A stretch of 59,375 bases of DNA from DATCVR01 sp036566745 (GTDB lineage: Bacteria > Actinomycetota > Actinomycetes > Jiangellales > Jiangellaceae). The notes beneath the pieces were generated by a model. It was not told the origin of the DNA. It ran no database searches and was given only the letters and a program-made list of their open reading frames with translations. Positions 1 through 8,328 of this stretch are shown piece after piece; positions within the stretch are counted from its first letter, which is position 1, and every line of letters begins with the position of its first letter. A program made the position numbers and the translations under genes. The stretch covers positions 1 to 59,375 of the forward strand of contig DATCVR010000141.1 of NCBI GenBank assembly GCA_036566745.1, given 5' to 3'.

Positions 1-521
1 ATCCCCTGGATCGCTCACCGATCCGCCCGATGGCCGCGATGATCGCCGCGCTCAAGCACTTGGAGAAGGCCGTGCTCGGCGCCGAATGGACCGAAGGGAT
101 CGTGCTGCGCTACGGCGCATTCTACGGACCCGGGACCTCCATGGCGCCAGGGTCCGAGCAGTTCGAGTTGATCCGCAAGCGCAAGTTCCCGGTCGTCGGC
201 GACGGCGGCGGGGTGTGGTCGTTCGTCCACACCGCCGATGCCGCTGAGGCCACGGTCGCAGCTGTGGAGAAGGGTGGCCGCGGTGTATACAACATCGTCG
301 ATGACGAGCCCGCCCCGGTCGCCGTGTGGTTGCCGGCTCTGGCGGAGATGCTGGGCGCGAAGAAGCCGATGCACGTACCGCGGTTCATCGGGCGGCTGGC
401 CGCCGGACCAGCCGGCGTCGTGCTCATGACGGAGCTGCGCGGCGCATCCAACGCCAAGGCCAAGCGCGACCTGGGTTGGCACCCCGCACATCCCAGCTGG
501 CGACAAGGGCTCCTGGGGTGA
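1..521 (+). CDS. NAD(P)-dependent epimerase/dehydratase family protein, C-terminal part
   Basis: The frame is open from base 3 to the TGA at 519-521, so this is the 3' part of a longer gene whose N-terminal Rossmann (GxxGxxG) half lies outside the window. Visible residues fit extended short-chain dehydrogenases: LRYGAFYGPG, a central FVHTADAAEATVAAVEKG block, YNIVDDEPAPVAVW, and the family's usual ending in which the last helix carries RDLGWHPAHPSWRQGLL. These match nucleotide-sugar or nucleoside-diphosphate epimerase-like enzymes; the substrate cannot be told. The gene is host DNA left of the integrated element. Family confident, exact role unknown. Confidence 0.85.
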   Translation, partial: PLDRSPIRPMAAMIAALKHLEKAVLGAEWTEGIVLRYGAFYGPGTSMAPGSEQFELIRKRKFPVVGDGGGVWSFVHTADAAEATVAAVEKGGRGVYNIVDDEPAPVAVWLPALAEMLGAKKPMHVPRFIGRLAAGPAGVVLMTELRGASNAKAKRDLGWHPAHPSWRQGLLG

Positions 522-786
522 CCCTGCGGAGATCGGAGTCCTCGTCCGAGGCAACCCGAGGCGCAGCCATGATCAGCCGAGGCTGGTCTCCGCAGGGCGC
601 CGTGCTCGAAGGAGGGGAGGACGAGCTGTCGCGTGGTGCACTCGTCGAGGGCTCACGTTCGGCTCAGGACAACTCCGACCATCCCCTACCAGCCACAGGG
701 CATGGGCTTCCATCGACCCAGTATGGAACGTGCTGCGAACAGCAACTCTAGAACTGGCTTCAATCCATGAATGAGGAAGTTGTTCC
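522..786. other. Intergenic region with a widely spaced inverted repeat
   Basis: No convincing gene is seen between the epimerase and the membrane protein. An 11-bp inverted repeat, CCCTGCGGAGA near 523-533 and TCTCCGCAGGG near 588-598, lies just after the epimerase stop and could fold into a long hairpin or act as a terminator. The rest carries the ribosome binding site GAGGAAG just before the next gene. Confidence 0.4.
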
Positions 787-1389
787 ATGAGCAAGTCCGA
801 ATCCAGGACCGAAGGCAAGCGGAATGCTGGGCATCACCACGTCGAGGCAGGCCGGGCCCTCGTGGCAATCGGCGTCCTCGTGGCGCTGTGGTGCGCTGCC
901 TTCGCCGCGATCAGCGTCTGGTTCGAGCTGACGAACTACTTCGCAGCCGGGCGATACGCCGACGACGATACGGCGATCTCAGTGGTGAACTGGTTCGTGG
1001 CCGTCCTCAAGCTGGCGGGGGTGGTCCTGGCCCTCCTAGCCGTCCACCCCCGACTCGTCGCACCCCGGACCGTCGGGACGCTGCTGTGGGCGGCATTTGC
1101 CACCGTCACGGTGTATGTCGCCGGCAGCATCACCCAGGCATTCGTCATGCTCGCCGGCATCGCCGGTAACGCTGACGAAGTCGACGCCTGGTCCGTCACG
1201 TACGTGCTTGCCTTCATGCTGGCAGCCGCGGGCTTCGGCGTCCTCGCGACCTCCCACTCGCGCCGGGCTGGGCTCGGCACTCGCATCAAGGTAATCGGTG
1301 CCTGCGGAGCACCCCTCGTGCTGGGAAGCGTCTTCGTCATCCTGCCGGCGATCCTCAGAGCAGTGGGCATGCTCTCGGCTTCCTCATAG
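787..1389 (+). CDS. Hypothetical four-helix membrane protein
   Basis: A 200-residue protein with a charged, His-containing N-terminus (residues 1-20) followed by four hydrophobic segments, at about 22-48, 72-92, 98-122 and 133-152, and a last one near 170-192. The layout recalls small DUF2975-like membrane proteins, but no diagnostic motif is visible and I do not assign a family. The ATG at 787 is preceded by GAGGAAG at good spacing. It is the last host gene before the integrated element; no function can be proposed. A long reading frame on the opposite strand (936-1607) has a reasonable ribosome binding site but mostly mirrors this gene. Confidence 0.65.
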   Translation: MSKSESRTEGKRNAGHHHVEAGRALVAIGVLVALWCAAFAAISVWFELTNYFAAGRYADDDTAISVVNWFVAVLKLAGVVLALLAVHPRLVAPRTVGTLLWAAFATVTVYVAGSITQAFVMLAGIAGNADEVDAWSVTYVLAFMLAAAGFGVLATSHSRRAGLGTRIKVIGACGAPLVLGSVFVILPAILRAVGMLSASS

Positions 1390-1703
<314 letters not shown>

Positions 1704-2150
1704 GCCCGGACAGGCTTTCCCTCGTGCGGGAGACCTGTTGATGGCGTTGCATGCGGCCCATCGCGAGGCCCAAATTCATGGCGCGGGGGGCACCGGGGGG
1801 ACACGTATCCCTCCTTGTCGGCTGGCCTCAGTTTGAGGCGTCGTCCTCATAGCTGCCGGTCTATGGGCGGAGTGGCCCGGGGCAAGGGTCGAGCTTGCTC
1901 GATCGCGTAGCGACTTGCCCTTGCGGCGGGCCAGGACGTTCAGAGAATGGCTGCTCTGAGGTCGGTGCCGGTGGTGAGCTTCCGAGACCAGCTCGTGGGA
2001 TCCACGTCGGTCGCTTGCTTCCGGCCGCCCGGCGAGCCCGGAACGGCCGTAGGCCGCACGCCCGGCTCGTCCGGGCGGCGCGGCGCGCCTCGCGCGCCGC
2101 CTTGATCTCCAAGAGGTCAACTCGGCAACACTGACCGCCCAACACCCGAG
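1704..2150. other. Element-internal non-coding region with large hairpins
   Basis: About 450 bases between the distal att site and the repressor gene hold no gene I can support. Near the repressor stop codon is a very GC-rich structured stretch: an imperfect long inverted repeat around 2024-2041 and 2061-2078, and a hairpin with arms GGCGGCGCG (2074-2082) and CGCGCCGCC (2093-2101). These could end the minus-strand repressor transcript or be part of a replication or transfer origin. Neither role is demonstrated. Confidence 0.4.
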
Positions 2151-2945
2151 CTAGGCGTCGAAGTCGTATCGCAGCACGTACACGGATGCGTCGAGGGTCA
2201 TCTCGTTCAGCTCGACCGCTCGGCCGTCAGTGGTGAACGCCATGCGCGCGATGGTGATGACCGGGGTACCGGCGTCGAGCCCGAGCGTGGATGCCTCGTC
2301 GTCGGAGGGCATGCGTGCTCGGAGGTCTTCACGGAAGTGCGCTGGGGCTAGGTCGAGTTCGGCCAGGCGCGCGTACACGCCGCCTGCTCCTGTGTCCTTG
2401 TCCGCGATCGGCGTCCCGGCGGCGATCGACGCCGGAAGCGACGACACGGCCAGCATGACCGCACGGCCGTCGAGCAGGTACCGCCGATCACGAACGACGA
2501 CCGACTCCCCCGCCTTCAGCCCGAGAGCATCGGCTACGTAGCCGCTCGCCTTGACCTGTCGGACCTTGATCTTGTCGACGGTCAGCGGTCGGTTGCCTTG
2601 CTCCGCATCCCAGATCCCCCGACCGGACGCCCACCGCTCCCGCGACAGCCGCGCGATGCCCTCACGCACGATCGGCTGGAAGTCCCGGACGAACACACCC
2701 GCGCCCTTGCGCGTCGTGGTCAAGCCCTCGTTCTGCAACACCGACAGAGCCTGCCGCGCGGTCATCCGCGCCACGCCGTACTGCTCCATGAGCGCGTTCT
2801 CACCTGGCAGCCGGTCCCCCGGCGCAAACGTGCCTGAGCCGATCGCCGACCGTAGCTCGTCGGCGATCAGGCGGTACTTCGCCCTGCCCTCTGCCTCTCT
2901 AGACACATTGCTCACGGTACTCGCGACGTCTGTCAGCGCAAACAC
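2151..2945 (-). CDS. GntR-family repressor with UTRA domain, KorSA-like
   Basis: A 264-residue protein. An N-terminal winged HTH of GntR type (about residues 24-90: YRLIADELRSAI, GDRLPGENALMEQYGVARMTARQALSVLQNEGL) is followed by a UTRA ligand-binding domain (about 110-258) of the HutC subfamily. In pSAM2 the equivalent KorSA represses pra and its own gene, keeping the element integrated. Here the gene is divergent from the pra-like gene, and the shared promoter region holds two copies of a TCTCTAGAGA palindrome, a plausible operator. A third partial copy lies near 2895-2905 inside the start of the gene. The ATG at 2945 is used; a GTG a few codons downstream is possible. Confidence 0.88.
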   Translation of the reverse strand: MFALTDVASTVSNVSREAEGRAKYRLIADELRSAIGSGTFAPGDRLPGENALMEQYGVARMTARQALSVLQNEGLTTTRKGAGVFVRDFQPIVREGIARLSRERWASGRGIWDAEQGNRPLTVDKIKVRQVKASGYVADALGLKAGESVVVRDRRYLLDGRAVMLAVSSLPASIAAGTPIADKDTGAGGVYARLAELDLAPAHFREDLRARMPSDDEASTLGLDAGTPVITIARMAFTTDGRAVELNEMTLDASVYVLRYDFDA

Positions 2946-2960
2946 GTGGGCGAGTCAGCG

Positions 2961-3007
2961 TTGACATCTCTAGAGATGTGCTTATGATGGGAGACATCTC
3001 TAGAGAG
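2961..3007 (+). promoter_or_regulatory. Near-consensus promoter with two repressor palindromes upstream of pra
   Basis: A -35 TTGACA (2961-2966) and -10 TATGAT (2983-2988) with a 16-bp spacer form one of the strongest promoters in the window. The perfect 16-bp palindrome ACATCTCTAGAGATGT (2964-2979) covers the -35 and spacer. A second copy, ACATCTCTAGAGAG (2994-3007), sits at the expected transcription start. Binding of the adjacent GntR repressor would occlude RNA polymerase. The operator assignment is inferred from position and symmetry. Confidence 0.8.
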
Positions 3008-3044
3008 GCCGCACACGGTGGCCCGGAGACGAGAGGGGTCAGTC

Positions 3045-3467
3045 ATGGCGATCACTGGTGGAATCCCGGTCGAGTTCGGTCAGGTGTTCCCGCACGGCGC
3101 GTTCGTGGTGGGTGCTGTCGAGCCGATCAACGACTTCGAGCGGTCGACGAAGGACAACCCGGTCCAGGACCGGGACAAGACCACGGGCATGCCGCTGTGG
3201 TCGGTGACGATCGTCGATGGCGACGAGGACGCCCGTAAGGGTCAGCAGGAGATCAGCGTCAAGATCGCGGCAGAGCACCAGCCGGTCCCGCCGGAGAAAC
3301 TGGCCGGTCTGCCGTTCCGCCCGGTAGAGCTGACCGGGCTCGTGGTCATGCCGTGGATCGAGGATCGCGGCCCGAAGATGCGCGCCCGCCTGCAGTACTC
3401 GTACCGGGCGTCGGGGATGCAGAAGCCCGGTGGGAAGCCCGCCCCTGCTGGCAAGGACCAGGGCTGA
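3045..3467 (+). CDS. pra: Pra-like plasmid replication, integration and excision activator
   Basis: A 140-residue soluble protein beginning MAITGGIPVEFGQVFPHGA and continuing with VVGAVEPINDFERSTKDNPVQDRDKTTGMP and LWSVTIVDGDEDARK. This is the pattern of AICE proteins annotated as replication, integration and excision activators after pSAM2 Pra, recognised from memory of the family. The ATG at 3045 is chosen over an upstream one at 3018 because GAGAGGGGTC lies just before it and homologues start MAI. Transcribed from the strong palindrome-flanked promoter, it would be the switch derepressed when the GntR repressor leaves. A 13-bp hairpin separates it from the downstream transfer genes. Confidence 0.8.
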   Translation: MAITGGIPVEFGQVFPHGAFVVGAVEPINDFERSTKDNPVQDRDKTTGMPLWSVTIVDGDEDARKGQQEISVKIAAEHQPVPPEKLAGLPFRPVELTGLVVMPWIEDRGPKMRARLQYSYRASGMQKPGGKPAPAGKDQG

Positions 3468-3479
3468 GGCTCATAGACC

Positions 3480-3523
3480 GGTCCGGGGGCGGGCCTGGCG
3501 TCCAAACCGTCCGCCCCCGGACC
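3480..3523 (+). terminator. GC-rich hairpin between pra and the transfer/replication genes
   Basis: A perfect 13-bp stem, GGTCCGGGGGCGG (3480-3492) with CCGCCCCCGGACC (3511-3523), and an 18-base loop lies 13 bases after the pra stop. It lacks a U tract, so it may be an attenuator or a messenger-stabilising structure rather than a full terminator. It could lower expression of the downstream genes relative to pra. Confidence 0.6.
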
Positions 3524-3556
3524 TTCCAAACCACCCTCGTGAGGAAGGGGTTCAGC

Positions 3557-3787
3557 ATGTCCAAGTCTAGAAGCCGTGGCCCTGCCCCGGCCGATCCGCT
3601 CGACACCCTGCCGATCTTCACCGTGATCGCTGGCACGCCGACCGACTTCGGCTGCCTGCTGTGTGCCGAGCCGACCGTGGACGAGCCTGGCGAGCTGTGC
3701 CAGGACTGCGCGGGCGGTGTCCTGACCGATCGGGTCGACCGCATGACCGGCATCACCAAGCGTCGTGGCCGTAGGGCGGTGGCGTGA
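3557..3787 (+). CDS. Small zinc-ribbon protein of the AICE
   Basis: A 76-residue protein with two Cys pairs, CLLC and CQDC, about 15 residues apart, forming a likely zinc-binding ribbon, and a basic C-terminus ending KRRGRRAVA. Small proteins of this type sit between pra and the FtsK-like gene in many AICEs; their role is not known to me. The ATG at 3557 follows GAGGAAGGGG. Its TGA shares one base with the ATG of the translocase gene (TGATG), suggesting translational coupling. Confidence 0.7.
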   Translation: MSKSRSRGPAPADPLDTLPIFTVIAGTPTDFGCLLCAEPTVDEPGELCQDCAGGVLTDRVDRMTGITKRRGRRAVA

Positions 3788-5214
3788 TGTTGGGGCGCGC
3801 TGCTGTGAAGGGTGCGGGTGGTCAGCAGTACGACGTGCCCGCCCCGGTGAAGTCCTCGCCGTGGTGGTGGTCGCTGACCAAGGCGCTCGTCCTCGCCCTA
3901 GTCGCTGGGCTCTGGTACGCGCTGAGCCACCCGGTGCTGACGGTTGCCACGGTGGCAACCCTGGTCCTGCTCGCACAATCCGGCCCGCTGGCCGTCGCCC
4001 TGACCTGGGTCGCCGCTGGTGCCGCGCTGATGGTGCTGCGGCACCTGCACCCGGCCTCGTTCGGGTTCATCACCTTCCGCGCTACGGCGTTCGTGCGTGG
4101 CGGATTCACCTACCGGCGACGGTGGGCTCAGGTGATGCACCTGTCCGGCCTCACCACGACGCTCGGCGCTGGCACCCGCTACGCCCCGCAGATCGTCCGG
4201 CTACGCGTCGACGAGCACACCGACCGGGTCCGGGTGAAGCTCCTACCCGGTCAGACCCCGGACGTGTTCGAGTCCAAGGCCGACGAGCTCGCCCACGCCT
4301 TCGGAGCACAAGGCTGCCGCATCCGCGTCGACAAGCCCGGCGTGATCTGGCTCGACTTCGCCCGCCGTGACGCCCTCGCCGCCGTGGTGCCCGCCCTCGA
4401 CCCGGCCGAGCTGGTCAACCTCGAAGCGCTCCCCATCGGCGTTCGCGAGAACGGCGCTCCCTGGCTCCTGCGGCTGCTCTACACCCACGTCTTGCTCGTA
4501 GGTGCGACCGGCGCGGGAAAGGGCTCGGTGCTGTGGTCACTCATCCGCGCACTCGGCCCGTCGATCCGTGACGGGATCACCCAGGTGTGGGCATGTGACC
4601 CCAAGGGCGGCATCGAACTGAGCGCGGGGCAGGGCATGTTCACCCGCTTCGCCTACCAGGCCGCGCAGATGGTTCAGCTCGTCGAGGACGCCGCCGCCCT
4701 CGTCGAGGAACGCGCCGCCCGCCTACGCGGAGTCGCCCGCACCGTCGTCCCGACCGTCACCGAGCCGCTCGTCGTGCTGGTCATCGACGAGCTGGCCTAC
4801 CTGACCTCCTACATGTCCGACAAAGACCTCCGCAAACGCCTCGACGACGCCCTCCAGATCGTCCTATCCCAAGGCCGAGCCGTGGCCGTGTCCGTCGTCG
4901 GTGCCGTCCAGGACCCACGCAAGGAGGTCGTGAAGTACCGCGACCTGTTCCCCACCCGCATCGCGCTCCGGCTCACCGAAGCCAGCCAAGTCGCGCTCAC
5001 CCTCGGCGACGGAGCCCACGAACGCGGAGCCGTCTGCGAACGCATCCCGCTGGCCACCCCCGGCGTCGGCTACGTCCTGCTCGAAGGCCACCGCGAACCC
5101 ACCCGAGTCCGCGCCGCCTACGTCACCGACGACGACATCACCGCCATGGCCCGCGACTACCCCTGCGGCATCACCAAGTGGCGCATGACCAACCCCGGAC
5201 AGGAGGCCGCGTGA
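3787..5214 (+). CDS. FtsK/SpoIIIE-type conjugal DNA translocase (TraSA-like)
   Basis: A 475-residue protein. Two hydrophobic segments (about residues 30-48 and 50-88) anchor it in the membrane, followed by an FtsK-type ATPase with Walker A GATGAGKGS (239-247) and Walker B LVVLVIDELAY near 335. In AICEs this single protein moves double-stranded DNA between mycelia or cells after recognising short repeats in the element. A GTG at 3784 is an alternative start; the ATG at 3787 overlaps the preceding stop. Its own stop overlaps the Rep GTG (GTGA), so zinc-ribbon, Tra and Rep genes form a tightly coupled operon. At 475 residues the length is typical of Tra proteins in this element class. Confidence 0.9.
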   Translation: MLGRAAVKGAGGQQYDVPAPVKSSPWWWSLTKALVLALVAGLWYALSHPVLTVATVATLVLLAQSGPLAVALTWVAAGAALMVLRHLHPASFGFITFRATAFVRGGFTYRRRWAQVMHLSGLTTTLGAGTRYAPQIVRLRVDEHTDRVRVKLLPGQTPDVFESKADELAHAFGAQGCRIRVDKPGVIWLDFARRDALAAVVPALDPAELVNLEALPIGVRENGAPWLLRLLYTHVLLVGATGAGKGSVLWSLIRALGPSIRDGITQVWACDPKGGIELSAGQGMFTRFAYQAAQMVQLVEDAAALVEERAARLRGVARTVVPTVTEPLVVLVIDELAYLTSYMSDKDLRKRLDDALQIVLSQGRAVAVSVVGAVQDPRKEVVKYRDLFPTRIALRLTEASQVALTLGDGAHERGAVCERIPLATPGVGYVLLEGHREPTRVRAAYVTDDDITAMARDYPCGITKWRMTNPGQEAA

Positions 5215-6722
5215 CCACGCCCAAGCCATCCGACACCGTCGCCCGGGACATCGCCGCCGCCGAAGGCGTCTGCGTCCGGCCGCTGCTGTCCAAGGTCACC
5301 GACACGACCACGGGTGAGGCCCGCACGGTGATCATGCCGTGCGGGTCCACCCGCGCCGCCGCCTGCCCAACCTGCGCGGACAAGGCGAGGCGTCTGCGGA
5401 TACAGCAGTGCCGCGAGGGGTGGCACCTCGACGTCGACCCGCCCAAGCCCACCCGCAACGCTGGTCCGGCCAACGATGAGGCGCTCGAGGACGAGGACGC
5501 TGCGCGCCGTGTTCGGTCGACCAGGCGGCGCCAGGACGCCCCGAACCTGCCGAACCTGCCCATCGATGACCGCACCGTCGGGCACACCTACGAGGGCAAC
5601 GACGGCCAGACCTACCGGCCCTCGATGTTCCTCACCCTCACCCTGCCGTCGTATGGGCGGGTGAAGGACGGCGTACCGGTCGACCCGGCCACCTACAGCT
5701 ACCGGCGCGCCGCCCTAGATGCGCTGCACTTCCCGAAGCTGGTCGACCGGTTCTGGCAGAACCTGCGCCGTGCTACGGGCTACTCGGTGCAGTACTTCGC
5801 CACCGTGGAGCCCCAGAAGCGGCTAGCGGCGCATCTGCATGCCGCGATCCGGGGAGCCATCCCGCGCGCACTGCTGCGTCAGGTGGTCGAGGCCACCTAC
5901 CACCAAGTCTGGTGGCCTGAGCATGACAAGCCCGTCTACACCGACGTCCTGCCGGTGTGGGACGAGTTGGCCGGCGCATACCTCGACCCAACGACCGGTG
6001 AAGTGCTGCCCACCTGGGATCAGGCGCTCGACGCCATCGACGCCGACCCGGAAGCTCGCCCGGCGCACGTGATCCGCTTCGGCACCCAGGTCGACATGCA
6101 AGGCATCCTCGCCGGAACCAAAGCCGCCGACCGCCGCGTCGGGTACCTGACCAAGTATCTGGTCAAGGACATCAGCGAGGACATCACCGACGACCACGAC
6201 GACGCCGCTCGCCGTGCCCACGTGGACAGGCTCGCTGCTGAGGTCCGGTGGCTGCCGTGCTCACCCACCTGCGCGAACTGGCTCCGCTACGGGGTCCAGC
6301 CGAAGAACGCCCGCGACGCACTCGTGCCGGGGTACTGCCGCTCGAAGGCGCATGACCGGCACCACCTCGGCCTCGGCGGTCGCCGCGTCCTCGTCTCCCG
6401 CCGCTGGACCGGCAAAACGCTGACCGAACACAAGGCCGACCGGGCCGCCGTCGTCCGCGAAGTCCTCGCCGCCGCCGGAATCGCCATTGACGATCACGAC
6501 GAACTCTCCGCAACCGCCACCAGGCCCGACGGACAACCGCGGTTCATCTGGTCACCCGTCAACCCCGGCGACCCCGAAGGCCCCACCTACCTCCACCTCA
6601 TCGCCGCCGCCATCCGCCAACGACACCGCTGGCGCGAGCAATACGAGCAAGCCAAAGCCGCTCTAGGGCCACCCGCAGATCTTTCGGCAACCCACCCACA
6701 ACCCGCCGCCGATGCGGCCTGA
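5211..6722 (+). CDS. repSA: Replication initiator, RepSA-like, HUH rolling-circle type
   Basis: A 503-residue protein starting at the GTG that overlaps the tra stop. It has Cys pairs near residues 44-67 (CGS...CPTC), the motif FLTLTLPSYG (140-149), the HUH metal motif in AAHLHAAIRG (HLH at 208-210), and GYLTKYLVKD (311-320), whose tyrosines are candidates for the nicking residue. These are hallmarks of RepSA-family rolling-circle initiators of AICEs. The protein would nick the excised circle at its origin and support copy-up before transfer. The gene overlaps nothing downstream; xis begins 19 bases after its stop with a separate ribosome binding site. Confidence 0.9.
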   Translation: MTTPKPSDTVARDIAAAEGVCVRPLLSKVTDTTTGEARTVIMPCGSTRAAACPTCADKARRLRIQQCREGWHLDVDPPKPTRNAGPANDEALEDEDAARRVRSTRRRQDAPNLPNLPIDDRTVGHTYEGNDGQTYRPSMFLTLTLPSYGRVKDGVPVDPATYSYRRAALDALHFPKLVDRFWQNLRRATGYSVQYFATVEPQKRLAAHLHAAIRGAIPRALLRQVVEATYHQVWWPEHDKPVYTDVLPVWDELAGAYLDPTTGEVLPTWDQALDAIDADPEARPAHVIRFGTQVDMQGILAGTKAADRRVGYLTKYLVKDISEDITDDHDDAARRAHVDRLAAEVRWLPCSPTCANWLRYGVQPKNARDALVPGYCRSKAHDRHHLGLGGRRVLVSRRWTGKTLTEHKADRAAVVREVLAAAGIAIDDHDELSATATRPDGQPRFIWSPVNPGDPEGPTYLHLIAAAIRQRHRWREQYEQAKAALGPPADLSATHPQPAADAA

Positions 6723-6741
6723 CATGAGAGGGATCACAACC

Positions 6742-6915
6742 GTGGATGAGTTCCTGACCAGCGAGGAAGTAGCGGGCTGGCTTCGAGTCTCGCCCTCGAC
6801 CCTCTGTCGGTGGCGACAGGTCGGCCAGGGTCCCCGCGTCACGTGGCTGTCGTCGTCCTGCCCTCGGTACCGGAAGGTCGACGTTGACTCGTGGCTGCGG
6901 AAGGTGGCGGCATGA
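6742..6915 (+). CDS. xis: Excisionase, MerR/HTH_17-like
   Basis: A 57-residue protein reading DEFLTSEEVAGWLRVSPS and then LCRWRQVGQGPR, the helix-turn-helix and wing of AICE excisionases, which bend att DNA and direct Int towards excision. The GTG at 6742 is chosen because GAGAGGGAT lies 7 to 15 bases upstream; an ATG at 6724 is in frame but has a worse context. The TGA overlaps the int ATG (ATGA), so Xis and Int are co-translated. Confidence 0.85.
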   Translation: MDEFLTSEEVAGWLRVSPSTLCRWRQVGQGPRVTWLSSSCPRYRKVDVDSWLRKVAA

Positions 6916-8033
6916 GCGTCAGCAAGACCGAGAACGGCCGCTTCCGGGCGAAGTTGAAGAGCGGCCGGGTCGACGTCGCCTCGAAGGTGTTCGACACGCG
7001 CCGTGAAGCGAATGCCTGGCTCGATCGGGAGCGTGCAGCCCTGGCGGGCGGTGTCGACCCCCGCGCTGGTCGGGAGCGGGTCCGTGACGCGTTGGTCCGC
7101 TGGCTGGAAGTGCGCCGAACGACGGTGGCCAGGAAGACCTACAAGGCTGACGCCGACCTGCATCGTCTGATGCCGACCGCGATGCAGGCTCTGCAACTTT
7201 CGGCAGTGTCCGGCCGCGAGGTGTCGCGATCGTTTGTGACGCTCCTGTCCGGTGGGCTCTCGGAGACGTCCGTAGTTCGCTACCGGGCGAGCCTGTCGGC
7301 GTTCTTTGCCTGGTGCGTCCAAGAGAAGTTGATCGTGGCTAACCCGGTGACCGGGACCGCCGTGCCGAAGTCCTCGGACGAGACGACGGAGATGTTGCCG
7401 TTCACCGAGGATGAGCTTGAGGCGGCGTATCTGCAGTGGCGCAAGGCCGATCCGCATCTTGCCGACGTCCTGCTGGTGCTTGGGTGGACCGGGTTGCGCT
7501 GGGCGGAGGCTCGGGCGCTCACTGTCGGTGATGTCATGCGCGTTCCGTCTCCACGTCTCCAGGTGCGCCGCTCGGCTCCGGAAGGCGTCGCCACGAAGGC
7601 CACGAAGGGTCGCCGGTCGCGGCGCGTGCCCCTGGCTGATCGGGTTCTCCCGCTTGTGGAGCGCATGGCTTCGGGCAAGGGGCCGACTGATCTGCTGTTG
7701 ACGACATCGCGGGGCGCTCGGTTGCATCGCTCGGCGGTGCTCCGGTCGGTCAAGTGGGAGCCGAGGAATCTACCCCGCTCGACCAAGCCCGATCCGGATA
7801 GCGGGACGGGGGCGGGACGACGGATTCACGACCTCCGCCACACGGCTGCGTGCCTGTGGTTGACGCGCCGGGTTGACGTCGGAACGGTGCAGGCGTGGAT
7901 GGGGCACGAGTCGATCGCGACGACGAATCGGTACCTGCACTACCTGGGGACGGACGCCGACAACGCCGGTCTGGCCAGACTGAATGCAGAGCGTGGGGGG
8001 CATCAGGGGGGCACTGCGCAGGCGAGGGAGTGA
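6912..8033 (+). CDS. int: Tyrosine site-specific integrase
   Basis: A 373-residue phage-type integrase. It has an N-terminal arm-binding domain (about 1-60), a SAM-like core-binding domain (about 50-150) and a catalytic domain with R196 (GWTGLRWAEA), H306-x-x-R309 in HDLRH, H332 in MGHESIATT and the nucleophile Y341. All catalytic residues are present, so the enzyme looks active. It would recombine the 47-bp att core in the tRNA-Ala gene lying about 60 bases downstream. The start overlaps the xis stop. Confidence 0.95.
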   Translation: MSVSKTENGRFRAKLKSGRVDVASKVFDTRREANAWLDRERAALAGGVDPRAGRERVRDALVRWLEVRRTTVARKTYKADADLHRLMPTAMQALQLSAVSGREVSRSFVTLLSGGLSETSVVRYRASLSAFFAWCVQEKLIVANPVTGTAVPKSSDETTEMLPFTEDELEAAYLQWRKADPHLADVLLVLGWTGLRWAEARALTVGDVMRVPSPRLQVRRSAPEGVATKATKGRRSRRVPLADRVLPLVERMASGKGPTDLLLTTSRGARLHRSAVLRSVKWEPRNLPRSTKPDPDSGTGAGRRIHDLRHTAACLWLTRRVDVGTVQAWMGHESIATTNRYLHYLGTDADNAGLARLNAERGGHQGGTAQARE

Positions 8034-8045
8034 CCTCTGACGACG

Positions 8046-8090
8046 AAACCCCGGCCCTGTTCCAGCGTTTGTGCTGGCGGGCCGGGGTTT
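8046..8090. terminator. Bidirectional terminator between int and tRNA-Ala
   Basis: A perfect 12-bp stem, AAACCCCGGCCC (8046-8057) with GGGCCGGGGTTT (8079-8090), encloses a second small hairpin, CCAGC/GCTGG. The A-rich and T-rich ends allow termination from both sides: int from the left and tRNA-Ala from the right. Confidence 0.8.
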
Positions 8091-8095
8091 GTGCG

Positions 8096-8171
<76 letters not shown>

Positions 8172-8258
8172 AGAAACAACGTCGGAACGATATCACCCGG
8201 GGGCCGTCGTTTCGAATCCGACCGGGCGAGGCACCCCGGGTCGTCCGGCGAGGAGGCG

Positions 8259-8318
8259 CCTTCTGGAGGGTTATCCACCCTTCGCTATGCGTCGAAGGGT
8301 GGATAACCCTCCAGAAGG
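8259..8318 (-). terminator. Perfect 26-bp inverted repeat after sepX
   Basis: Arms at 8259-8284 and 8293-8318 are perfectly complementary over 26 bp with an 8-base loop (CTATGCGT). It begins 10 bases after the sepX stop and lies between sepX and the co-oriented tRNA-Ala. It probably terminates sepX transcription; such a long perfect stem is unusual for a plain terminator. Confidence 0.75.
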
Positions 8319-8328
8319 GGCGCGAAGC

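Noticed and set aside
8201..8236. Sequence like a tRNA T arm and 3' end (GTTTCGAATCCGACC)
   Set aside because: The T stem has a mismatch, no matching acceptor or anticodon arm exists in the 30 bases available, so it is not called a tRNA or remnant.
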